From contig NZ_CVTA01000063.1 in the NCBI RefSeq assembly GCF_001050035.1, positions 186,001-250,000 on the forward strand: a stretch of DNA of 64,000 bases, read 5' to 3'. The position numbers and the translations under genes are program-made. This document shows, one piece after another, positions 8,768-15,884 of the stretch (positions within the stretch are counted from its first letter, which is position 1; every line of letters begins with the position of its first letter). Below the pieces are notes generated by a model. That model searched no databases. It was not told the origin of the DNA and worked only from the letters and a program-made list of their open reading frames with translations. Source of the DNA: Mycolicibacterium komanii (GTDB taxonomy: Bacteria; Actinomycetota; Actinomycetes; Mycobacteriales; Mycobacteriaceae).

Positions 8768-8833
8768 CCGCCGAACGTGGGTTACCCGCACGCCTCCGGC
8801 GCATGTGGCGTGCGTTAATCCCACACTCGGCGG
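8768..8833. repeat. 26-bp imperfect inverted repeat upstream of SHMT gene
   Basis: Arms at 8768-8793 and 8808-8833 are 26 bases each and complementary except for a few central positions. The conserved ends are CCGCCGA with TCGGCGG, and CGCACGC with GCGTGCG. The spacer is 14 bases. It begins 7 bases after the DUF885-like stop and may terminate that transcript; the pattern also looks like a mobile palindromic element. Confidence 0.55.
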
Positions 8834-8848
8834 CCTGAGACGCCCGAC

Positions 8849-8854
8849 TAGGCT
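8849..8854 (+). promoter_or_regulatory. -10 element for the SHMT gene
   Basis: TAGGCT fits TANNNT and ends 7 bases before the ATG at 8862, implying a leaderless transcript that begins after the inverted repeat. Confidence 0.5.
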
Positions 8855-8861
8855 GAACCCC

Positions 8862-10325
8862 ATGACTGCAGACCCCGTGACCTCCAACGGTGCCGCTCCT
8901 GGCGCGGAGTACGCCGAGACCGCGAGCGCCGCCTACCGGGCCGCGTTGCAGGTGATCGAGTCGGTCGAGCCGCGCATCGCGGCCGCGACGCGCAAAGAGC
9001 TTGCCGATCAACGGGATTCGCTCAAGTTGATCGCCAGCGAGAACTACGCCTCGCCCGCGGTGCTGCTGACGATGGGCACCTGGTTCTCCGACAAGTACGC
9101 GGAGGGCACGATCGGACACCGGTTCTACGCGGGCTGCCAGAACGTCGACACCGTCGAGAGCCTCGCCGCCGAACACGCCCGCGAGCTGTTCGGGGCGCCG
9201 TACGCCTACGTTCAGCCGCACTCCGGCATCGACGCCAACCTGGTTGCCTTCTGGGCGATCCTGGCCACCCGCATAGAAGGTCCTGGACTCGCGGCCCTCA
9301 ATGCCAAGCACGTCAACGACCTGTCCGAGGCGGACTGGGAGAAGCTGCGCAACAAGCTCGGCAACCAGCGCCTGCTGGGGATGTCGCTGGACGCTGGCGG
9401 CCACCTCACCCACGGCTTCCGGCCCAACATCTCCGGCAAGATGTTCCACCAGCGCAGCTACGGCACCGACCCGAACACCGGGTTCCTCGACTACAGCGCG
9501 GTGGCCGAGGCCGCCCGAGAGTTCAAGCCGCTGATCATCGTGGCCGGCTACTCCGCCTACCCGCGGCGGGTCAACTTCGCCACGATGCGCGAGATCGCCG
9601 ACGAGGTCGGCGCGACGCTGATGGTCGACATGGCGCACTTCGCGGGCCTGGTCGCGGGCAAGGTGTTCACCGGCGACGAGGACCCGGTGCCGCACGCCCA
9701 CGTCACCACCACGACGACCCATAAGTCGCTGCGCGGGCCGCGCGGCGGGATGGTGCTCGCCCAGCCCGAGTACTCCGACGCCGTCGACAAGGGTTGCCCG
9801 ATGGTGCTGGGCGGGCCGCTGTCGCACGTCATGGCCGCCAAGGCCGTCGCGCTCGCCGAGGCCCGACAGCCCTCCTTCCAGGCGTACGCGCAGCGCGTCG
9901 CCGACAACGCCCAGGCCCTGGCCGACGGATTCCTCAAGCGCGACGCCGGGCTGGTCACCGGCGGCACCGACAACCACATCGTGCTGCTCGACGTCACTTC
10001 GTTCGGCCTCACCGGGCGTCAGGCCGAGTCGGCGCTGCTCGACGCCGGCATCGTCACCAACCGCAACTCGGTGCCCGCGGACCCGAACGGGGCCTGGTAC
10101 ACCAGCGGGATCCGGCTGGGCACCCCCGCGCTGACCACCCGGGGATTCGGCGCCGACGACTTCGACCGCGTGGCCGAGCTCATCGTCGACGTGCTGTCCA
10201 ACACCGAACCCCAGGGCACGTCGAAGGCCAAGTACACGCTGGCCGACGGCACCGCCGAGCGCGTGCACGCCGCCTCGGCCGAGCTGCTGGCCGCGAACCC
10301 CCTGTATCCGGGGCTGACGCTCTAG
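8862..10325 (+). CDS. glyA: Serine hydroxymethyltransferase, long form
   Basis: A 487-residue PLP-dependent enzyme interconverting serine and glycine with tetrahydrofolate, supplying one-carbon units. The PLP lysine is Lys288 in [11 protein letters not shown]. The SENYASPAV and [12 protein letters not shown] segments, the latter near residue 87, are the usual substrate and cofactor regions. It is about 60 residues longer than the standard 425-residue bacterial GlyA. There is an N-terminal extension of some 35 residues and an insertion after the PHSGIDANL motif ([17 protein letters not shown]). It therefore belongs to a separate long-form SHMT branch known from actinobacteria, although it occupies the position of glyA1 beside desA2. 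The start is supported by a -10 element. Confidence 0.93.
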   Translation: MTADPVTSNGAAPGAEYAETASAAYRAALQVIESVEPRIAAATRKELADQRDSLKLIASENYASPAVLLTMGTWFSDKYAEGTIGHRFYAGCQNVDTVESLAAEHARELFGAPYAYVQPHSGIDANLVAFWAILATRIEGPGLAALNAKHVNDLSEADWEKLRNKLGNQRLLGMSLDAGGHLTHGFRPNISGKMFHQRSYGTDPNTGFLDYSAVAEAAREFKPLIIVAGYSAYPRRVNFATMREIADEVGATLMVDMAHFAGLVAGKVFTGDEDPVPHAHVTTTTTHKSLRGPRGGMVLAQPEYSDAVDKGCPMVLGGPLSHVMAAKAVALAEARQPSFQAYAQRVADNAQALADGFLKRDAGLVTGGTDNHIVLLDVTSFGLTGRQAESALLDAGIVTNRNSVPADPNGAWYTSGIRLGTPALTTRGFGADDFDRVAELIVDVLSNTEPQGTSKAKYTLADGTAERVHAASAELLAANPLYPGLTL

Positions 10326-10343
10326 CTCGCGCGGCACGCTGGG

Positions 10344-10363
10344 TGGGAATTTTACGATTCCCA
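10344..10363. promoter_or_regulatory. Inverted repeat TGGGAAT-N6-ATTCCCA upstream of desA2
   Basis: A perfect 7-bp inverted repeat with a 6-base spacer, 19 bases after the SHMT stop and 23 bases before the desA2 ATG. As RNA it would form a small hairpin; as DNA it could be an operator. No T-run follows, so a terminator role is less likely. Confidence 0.4.
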
Positions 10364-10372
10364 CAGAATTGA

Positions 10373-10383
10373 GTTACTGTAAC
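10373..10383 (+). promoter_or_regulatory. Palindrome GTTACTGTAAC overlapping the desA2 -10
   Basis: A perfect 5-bp inverted repeat around a central T. It contains TACTGT (10375-10380), a TANNNT -10 element that ends 6 bases before the desA2 ATG. An operator overlapping the -10 of a leaderless promoter is a natural repression site. MadR, a TetR-type repressor, is known to control desA1 and desA2 in mycobacteria; that this palindrome is its site is my inference. Confidence 0.45.
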
Positions 10384-10386
10384 CGC

Positions 10387-11214
10387 ATGGCACAGAAACC
10401 TGTACCGAATGCGCTGATCCTCGAACTCGAGCCGGTCGTGCAGCAGGAGCTGCGTCGTCACATCGACACCGAGGATGTCTGGTACGCGCACGACTACGTC
10501 CCCTTCGACCAGGGCGAGAACTTCGCGTTCCTGGGCGGTAAGGACTGGGATCCGTCGCAGGTGACCCTGCCCAAGGACGTCACCGATGCGCTCGAGATCC
10601 TGCTCATCACCAAGGACAACCTCGCCAGCTTCCACCGCGAGTTCGTCTTCAGCTTCATCCTCGAGGAGAAGTGGGGCCGCTGGATCGGCCGGTGGACCGC
10701 CGAGGAGCACCTGCACGCGATCGCGCTGCGCAACTACCTCGTCGTCACCCGGGAGATCGACCCGGCCGCCAACGAGGACGTGCGCGTCGAGCACGTGATG
10801 AAGGGCTACCGCGCCGACACCTACAGCCAGATCGAGCGGCTGGTGTTCATGGCCTTCTTCGAACGCGCTCACGCCGTGTTCTGCCGCAATCTCGAGGCGA
10901 AGATCACCGAGCCGGTACTCAAGAACCTCATCGGCCGCATCGCGAAGGATGAGGAGCGCCACGAGGAGTTCTTCGCCAACCTCGTCTCGCATCTGCTGTC
11001 GTCCAGCCGCGACGAGACGATCGATGCCATCGCGCGGCGCGCGGGCGAACTGGACGTCGTCGGCGGCGACATCGACGCGTACGCCGACAAGGTGCAGCAC
11101 GTCGCCGAGGCCGGGATCTTCGGGCCGGAGGAGTTGCGACGGGTGACCGCCGACCGGATCGCCGCGTGGGGTCTGGCCGACGAGCCGAAGCTGAGCGAGT
11201 TCACCTCCGCTTAA
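10387..11214 (+). CDS. desA2: Acyl-ACP desaturase DesA2 family
   Basis: A 275-residue ferritin-like di-iron protein, with EEHLH at residues 106-110 and EERH at 189-192 as the two metal-binding helices. From memory it is closely similar to M. tuberculosis DesA2 (Rv1094), including the MAQKPV start and the long conserved block DYVPFDQGENFAFLGG. DesA1 and DesA2 act in mycolic acid biosynthesis, introducing unsaturation into meromycolate precursors carried on AcpM. The exact reaction of DesA2 is less certain, as its active site differs from plant stearoyl-ACP desaturases. The ATG at 10387 was chosen for the conserved N-terminus; the alternative TTG at 10369 is unlikely. Confidence 0.93.
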   Translation: MAQKPVPNALILELEPVVQQELRRHIDTEDVWYAHDYVPFDQGENFAFLGGKDWDPSQVTLPKDVTDALEILLITKDNLASFHREFVFSFILEEKWGRWIGRWTAEEHLHAIALRNYLVVTREIDPAANEDVRVEHVMKGYRADTYSQIERLVFMAFFERAHAVFCRNLEAKITEPVLKNLIGRIAKDEERHEEFFANLVSHLLSSSRDETIDAIARRAGELDVVGGDIDAYADKVQHVAEAGIFGPEELRRVTADRIAAWGLADEPKLSEFTSA

Positions 11215-11303
11215 CAGGGCGCTCATCACCGCGGGCGAGCAGCGGCGACACTACGGCGCGCCTGCACGGCGCATGTGCCGCAACGGGAGTAGCGTCATTT
11301 GCG

Positions 11304-11522
11304 ATGGCTAGCGACGTGCTTTGCTGTCCGGGCGGTACCCGATCGTTGCGATCACGAGAGGGCCGGCCCCGGCCCTGGTGCCGCAGTGTCCGCCGACGGT
11401 TCGCGGGGGACCCGCGGATAGCAGGAGCGCTACGTGATCGATTCGCCTCTCCGGACCTACGTGCTCGACACCTCCGTGCTGTTGTCAGATCCCTGGGCCT
11501 GCACGCGCTTTGCCGAGCATGA
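11304..11522 (+). CDS. Possible PhoAT-type antitoxin ORF overlapping phoH2
   Basis: A 72-residue Arg-rich open frame starting at an ATG 130 bases before phoH2 and running 89 bases into it in another frame. Mycobacterial phoH2 is described as co-transcribed with a short upstream gene, phoAT, encoding its antitoxin. This frame is the best candidate at the expected place, but I cannot confirm homology from memory. Its composition (many Arg, Pro and Cys) is also what a shadow frame in GC-rich DNA would give. A hairpin at 11359-11376 lies within it. Confidence 0.3.
   Translation: MASDVLCCPGGTRSLRSREGRPRPWCRSVRRRFAGDPRIAGALRDRFASPDLRARHLRAVVRSLGLHALCRA
11359..11376 (+). other. Perfect hairpin in phoH2 leader
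   Basis: AGGGCCGG and CCGGCCCT separated by two bases form an 8-bp stem in the 219-base region before phoH2. It could affect translation of phoH2 or be part of the upstream small ORF. The rest of the leader shows no recognised riboswitch. Confidence 0.35.
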
Positions 11523-12747
11523 GGTCGTGGTTCCGCTGGTCGTGATCAGCGAACTGGAAGCCAAGCGGCACCATCATGAGCTCGGCTGGTTCGCGCGTCA
11601 GGCCCTGCGGCTGTTCGACGATCTACGTCTCGAACACGGCCGGCTGGATCAGCCGATTCCCGTTGGCACACAAGGCGGCTCGCTGCACGTCGAGCTGAAC
11701 CACAGCGACCCGTCGGTGCTTCCCGCCGGGTTCCGCACCGACAGCAACGACGCGCGGATCCTCACCGTAGCGGCCAATCTCGCCGCCGAGGGCAAGCACG
11801 TCACGCTGGTCAGCAAGGACATTCCGTTGCGCGTCAAGGCCGGTGCCGTCGGGTTGTCGGCCGACGAGTACCACGCCCAGGACGTCATCACGTCCGGGTG
11901 GACGGGCATGACCGAGGTGGAGGTCGTGGCCGACGACATCGACGCGTTGTTCGCCGAGGGTGAGATCGATCTCGAGGCTGCTCGAAACCTACCCTGCCAC
12001 ACCGGTATTCGGCTGCTCGGCGGCACCTCGCACGCGCTGGGTCGCGTGACGCCGGAGAAGCGGGTGCAATTGGTGCGCGGCGACCGGGAGGCGTTCGGGC
12101 TGCGCGGGCGCTCCGCCGAACAGCGTGTCGCGCTGGACCTGCTGCTCGACGAGTCCGTCGGCATCGTCTCGCTCGGCGGCAAAGCGGGCACCGGCAAGTC
12201 GGCGCTGGCGCTGTGCGCGGGACTGGAGGCGGTGCTCGAGCGCCGCACCCAACGCAAGGTCGTGGTGTTCCGTCCGCTGTACGCGGTCGGCGGGCAGGAT
12301 CTCGGCTATCTGCCCGGCAGCGAGAGCGACAAGATGGGGCCCTGGGCGCAGGCGGTCTTCGACACCCTGGAAGGACTGGCCAGCCCGGCGGTGCTCGAGG
12401 AGGTGCTCTCGCGCGGGATGCTCGAGGTGTTGCCGCTTACCCACATCCGGGGCCGGTCGCTGCACGACTCGTTCGTGATCGTCGACGAGGCCCAGTCGCT
12501 GGAACGCAACGTGCTGCTGACCGTGCTGTCGCGGCTCGGCGCCGGCTCACGCGTCGTGCTCACCCACGATGTCGCGCAACGCGACAACCTGCGCGTCGGC
12601 CGGCATGACGGCGTGGCGGCGGTGATCGAGAAGCTCAAGGGCCACCCGTTGTTCGCCCACATCACGCTGCTGCGCAGCGAGCGCTCACCGATCGCCGCGC
12701 TGGTGACCGAGATGCTCGAGGAGATCAGCCCCGGCGCACTGCCCTGA
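11434..12747 (+). CDS. phoH2: PhoH2: PIN-domain RNase fused to PhoH RNA helicase
   Basis: A 437-residue two-domain protein. The N-terminal VapC-like PIN domain (residues about 7-140) begins with YVLDTSVLL and contains further acidic residues ([24 protein letters not shown]) for metal-dependent RNA cleavage. The C-terminal PhoH ATPase has a P-loop GKAGTGKS near residues 249-256 and a Walker [10 protein letters not shown] near 350. Mycobacterial PhoH2 is known as a toxin that unwinds and cleaves RNA, paired with the small PhoAT protein. The GTG start follows GCAGGAGCG, a good ribosome binding site. Its TGA abuts the TCA of the convergent small gene, together forming TGATCA. Confidence 0.93.
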   Translation: MIDSPLRTYVLDTSVLLSDPWACTRFAEHEVVVPLVVISELEAKRHHHELGWFARQALRLFDDLRLEHGRLDQPIPVGTQGGSLHVELNHSDPSVLPAGFRTDSNDARILTVAANLAAEGKHVTLVSKDIPLRVKAGAVGLSADEYHAQDVITSGWTGMTEVEVVADDIDALFAEGEIDLEAARNLPCHTGIRLLGGTSHALGRVTPEKRVQLVRGDREAFGLRGRSAEQRVALDLLLDESVGIVSLGGKAGTGKSALALCAGLEAVLERRTQRKVVVFRPLYAVGGQDLGYLPGSESDKMGPWAQAVFDTLEGLASPAVLEEVLSRGMLEVLPLTHIRGRSLHDSFVIVDEAQSLERNVLLTVLSRLGAGSRVVLTHDVAQRDNLRVGRHDGVAAVIEKLKGHPLFAHITLLRSERSPIAALVTEMLEEISPGALP

Positions 12748-12969
12748 TCACGCGGTGCGGCGGCGATTGCTGCGGACCAGATACCAACCCGCGGCCGCCG
12801 CACCACCGAGAGCCACCATCCGGTCGGTCCGGTCGGCTCGCGGGAGGTCGAGCAGCGAAACCAGGCCCAGCACCGCGAATCCGGTGCCCAGAGCGGGTTG
12901 GCTGGTGGCCGTCGTGACCAGGGCGGTGCCGTGGTCGGTCAGGGTCGCGGGAGCTTCGTCGAGACGCAC
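12748..12969 (-). CDS. Small two-helix membrane protein
   Basis: A 73-residue protein with two hydrophobic segments, roughly residues 24-41 (TSQPALGTGFAVLGLVSL) and 50-65 (MVALGGAAAAGWYLV), and an Arg-rich C-terminus (RSNRRR). The GTG start is preceded by GGAGG at about 12975-12979 on the minus strand, which makes translation credible. The family was not recognised. It is convergent and directly adjacent to phoH2, and lies 82 bases downstream of the LuxR regulator, so it may be the last gene of that leftward transcription block. Confidence 0.6.
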   Translation of the reverse strand: MRLDEAPATLTDHGTALVTTATSQPALGTGFAVLGLVSLLDLPRADRTDRMVALGGAAAAGWYLVRSNRRRTA

Positions 12970-13038
12970 CGGTCCTCCAGTCGATGGCGGGTGGTGGGAC
13001 AGCGATTCGACGGTAGGTCTTGCGACCGGCCAAGAGGA

Positions 13039-13055
13039 ATAGGGTGTTTCCCTAT
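13039..13055 (-). terminator. Weak stem-loop after the first LuxR gene
   Basis: ATAGGG and CCCTAT with a 5-base loop, overlapping the stop codon of the LuxR gene and followed on the minus strand by TTCCTCTT. The stem is only 6 bp, so termination would be partial. Confidence 0.3.
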
Positions 13056-15844
13056 GCGTGGTCCCCGGTACGTGGCCCGCTCGGTCGCCCGACGTGTCGA
13101 CCCAGCTCGGCTCGCGATTTGATCCCCAGCTTGCGGTAGATGCGCGCGAGGTTGGCCTCGACGGTCTTCGGGCTGATGTACAGCTGCGCCGCTACGTCAC
13201 GGTTCTTCATACCGGATGCGACGAGCTCCGCGACCCGCTGCTCGGAGGGCGTCAGCTCACCGGTGCGTTGCGGCCCGACATTCGCACGCGACAGCTCGGC
13301 ACGGGCCCGCGCCGCCCACAGCGGGATGTTGAGCCGTTCGAAGAGTTCCAAAGCCTCCTGGAGGTGCGTCGAGGCCGATTCCTTCTTGCGCTGGCGGCGT
13401 TCGATCTGGCCGAGGATCAACAGCGTTCGTCCCCGCTCGAAGGGCATCGGCAGCTCCCGGTGTAACGCGAGCGCCCGCTGCGCCGCCTCGCGAGCGCCGT
13501 CGAGGTCGCCGAGCGCCTCGAGCAGCATCGCGCGTGACCGCGCGCCCACCGCGAGCATCCATTCCCGGTTCACCCTGCGACCGTTGTTCTCCAGCGCCGC
13601 GGTCAGCCGTTCGGCGTCGGCGCGGCGGTCCAGATGTATCAGTGCCTCGATCGCATCCGGCAGATAGCCGGCATTGGGCAGCTCGGTCGGCGTGCGGTCG
13701 GGGTCGAACTCCGAGAGCATCGGCTGGAGCGCGGCCGCGGCGGCCTCGTAGTTGCCGAGCGACACCTCGAGGAACGCGAGGGTGGCCCTGACCCGTTCGG
13801 CCATGCGGAATGTGCCGGTGGCCCTTGCACATTCGAGCGCATCCTCGATCGCCTGGCGGGCGGCCTCCTCCTGCCCGGCGAACGCGGTCAGCTGCGCCCG
13901 CAGGCTCTGGGTCAGGAACATCGCGGTGTTGCCGCCCAACTGGCGGGCCTTGTCGAGGGCATCTTCGGCGACCAGGTTGGCCGTGACGAAGTCACCGCGT
14001 GCGATCGCGTTCGTCACCACGTGCTGGGAGACGAACACGTGCTCGCCCTCCTCGCCCTTCTCCAGGCACCGCGCGCGGATCTTCTCCACGACCCCGCGCG
14101 CGTCGTCGAGCCTGCCGGTCCACTCCAGCAGCAGGGCGTGCTGCATGGTGGGCCGGAACACCAACGGTGCGTACGCCTCGGAATCCTCCAGTCGTAGCGC
14201 TCGCTGCAACGTCTCCTCGTCGTAGCCCTGCCCGGCGGCGAACCGCAGGATGACCAGCATGCCGAGCGACATGCTGAGCAGGTGCGGGTGGTCGAGGCGC
14301 TCGGCGCTCGCGACGGCCTCCGCCGCGGTCTCGAGCCCCTGCTGCAGTTGGTTGGCGTGAAACAGCGTGTAGGCCAACGTGATCAGGATCTGTACGCGCA
14401 ACGCATGGTTGTCGTGCACCTCGTCGAGCGCCTCACGCAACAGCCGCGCGCTCTCGATGAAGCCCGCCCCGTACAGCCGCACCACCGCCAGCCTGCTCAG
14501 TGCCTCCGCGCGCAGCGCCCCCGGCGGCAGCTGCTCGATGGCCTCCTCCAGCACCGCCGCCGCCCGCTCCTGATCGCCGGCGTCGAAATGGTGCAGCGCC
14601 GAACGCAATCGCCGTTCCGCGGTGTCGCCACCGAGGCCGACCGCGAGGTCCACCAGTTCGGCGGCGGCGGCGGGCGCGCCACGCACCCGCGCCGATTCCG
14701 CCGCCGTGTCGAGCGCCGCAAGGGTGACCTCGTCGCCCCTGGTGGTGGCCAGCGCCAGATGCCGGGCGCGCAGCTCGGGTTCGTCGACGATCTCGGCGAG
14801 CCGGCGGTGCATCGCGCGGCGGCGGCCGGGGGACGCCTGAGAATAGACGCCGCTGGCCAACAGCGGATGGGAGAACCGGATCCGGTTGCCGTCGATCGCG
14901 ATGATGCCCGTGCTCTCGGCGATCTCGAGGAGCTCGACCAGCCGGTCCTCGTCGCCCGTCGTCGCGTTCGCCACCACCTCGACCGTCGGCACGGCAAGGC
15001 ACGATGCGGCCAGCAGCGCGTCGTGGACGTCGGGGTCCAGACTGCCCAACCGGGTTCGCACCACATCGGTCAGGGTCCGAGGCAGCGAGGCGTCGATTCC
15101 CGGTGCTTTCTCGTCTAGCGAGCGCGCCAATTCGATGGCGTAGAACGGGTTTCCGCCCGAAACCTGGTGGATACGGCCGATGGTGGGACGCGAGAACGGC
15201 CGTCGCAGCCGCGCGGATACGGCGCGATGCAGATCTTGAACGTTCAACGGGCTCAACCGGATTCGGCGAACAGCATCAGGCCGGGACAACTCGAGCCAGT
15301 CATCGCCCGCCCCGTCGCCGGCCTCGGCGCGGAGGCTGGCCAGCACCCCGATGCGACCGGTGAGCCGCCGCACCGCGAACGCGATGACATGCCTGCTCGA
15401 CGGGTCGAGCCACTGCAAGTCGTCGATGGCCAGCAGTACGGGACGGTCTTCGCTGAGCCGCTCGACTACCGAGAGGAACGCAGCGGCCACCGCGCGCTGG
15501 TCGGTCACCGCATCGTTGTCCGCCCGCAAAAGCACCTGGTCCACTGCGAGAAGTTGCGGCGTCGGCAGGTCGGCCCACATGCGCGGCTCGGCCTCCTCGA
15601 GCAGGTCGGCCAGCGCGGTGTAGGCGAGCACGGACTCTGCCGCCGCCGGCCGCGTCGAGAGCACATGGAAACCACACTGCTGGGCCTGCTCGACGACGGA
15701 GAGCCACAGTGTCGTCTTGCCGATTCCGGCTTCCCCGTCGATCAGTAACGCCGAGGGGCCGAGCGCCATCGAGTCCAGGAAGGCGGCGATGGCGCGCTGA
15801 TGTGTCGACTGGCCGATCACAGTGTGTCCCGTGTCCCCTGGCAC
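13052..15844 (-). CDS. Large ATPase-LuxR (LAL/MalT-like) transcriptional regulator
   Basis: A 930-residue regulator of the LAL type. An N-terminal STAND/AAA-like ATPase has a P-loop GEAGIGKTT at residues 37-45 and a Walker B LLAIDDLQW. A long helical repeat region of TPR type spans about residues 350-830. The C-terminal LuxR/GerE helix-turn-helix runs from TPSEQRVAELVASG to KTVEANLARIYRKL. Such proteins bind ATP and an inducer or partner through the repeats and then DNA through the HTH; the inducer here is unknown. The start is a GTG, 40 bases after the upstream paralogue, so the two are probably co-transcribed. Confidence 0.88.
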   Translation of the reverse strand: MPGDTGHTVIGQSTHQRAIAAFLDSMALGPSALLIDGEAGIGKTTLWLSVVEQAQQCGFHVLSTRPAAAESVLAYTALADLLEEAEPRMWADLPTPQLLAVDQVLLRADNDAVTDQRAVAAAFLSVVERLSEDRPVLLAIDDLQWLDPSSRHVIAFAVRRLTGRIGVLASLRAEAGDGAGDDWLELSRPDAVRRIRLSPLNVQDLHRAVSARLRRPFSRPTIGRIHQVSGGNPFYAIELARSLDEKAPGIDASLPRTLTDVVRTRLGSLDPDVHDALLAASCLAVPTVEVVANATTGDEDRLVELLEIAESTGIIAIDGNRIRFSHPLLASGVYSQASPGRRRAMHRRLAEIVDEPELRARHLALATTRGDEVTLAALDTAAESARVRGAPAAAAELVDLAVGLGGDTAERRLRSALHHFDAGDQERAAAVLEEAIEQLPPGALRAEALSRLAVVRLYGAGFIESARLLREALDEVHDNHALRVQILITLAYTLFHANQLQQGLETAAEAVASAERLDHPHLLSMSLGMLVILRFAAGQGYDEETLQRALRLEDSEAYAPLVFRPTMQHALLLEWTGRLDDARGVVEKIRARCLEKGEEGEHVFVSQHVVTNAIARGDFVTANLVAEDALDKARQLGGNTAMFLTQSLRAQLTAFAGQEEAARQAIEDALECARATGTFRMAERVRATLAFLEVSLGNYEAAAAALQPMLSEFDPDRTPTELPNAGYLPDAIEALIHLDRRADAERLTAALENNGRRVNREWMLAVGARSRAMLLEALGDLDGAREAAQRALALHRELPMPFERGRTLLILGQIERRQRKKESASTHLQEALELFERLNIPLWAARARAELSRANVGPQRTGELTPSEQRVAELVASGMKNRDVAAQLYISPKTVEANLARIYRKLGIKSRAELGRHVGRPSGPRTGDHA

Positions 15845-15884
15845 CTATTCACAATTGCAGCTGAGTCGTAAACGGTCGACCCGT

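Noticed and set aside
11215..11433. Riboswitch or 6C-type small RNA before phoH2
   Set aside because: There is a hairpin, but no C-rich loops or known riboswitch core.
12681..12690. Second copy of the GAGCGCTCA arm
   Set aside because: It lies in the phoH2 coding region as a single arm without its partner, so it is chance.
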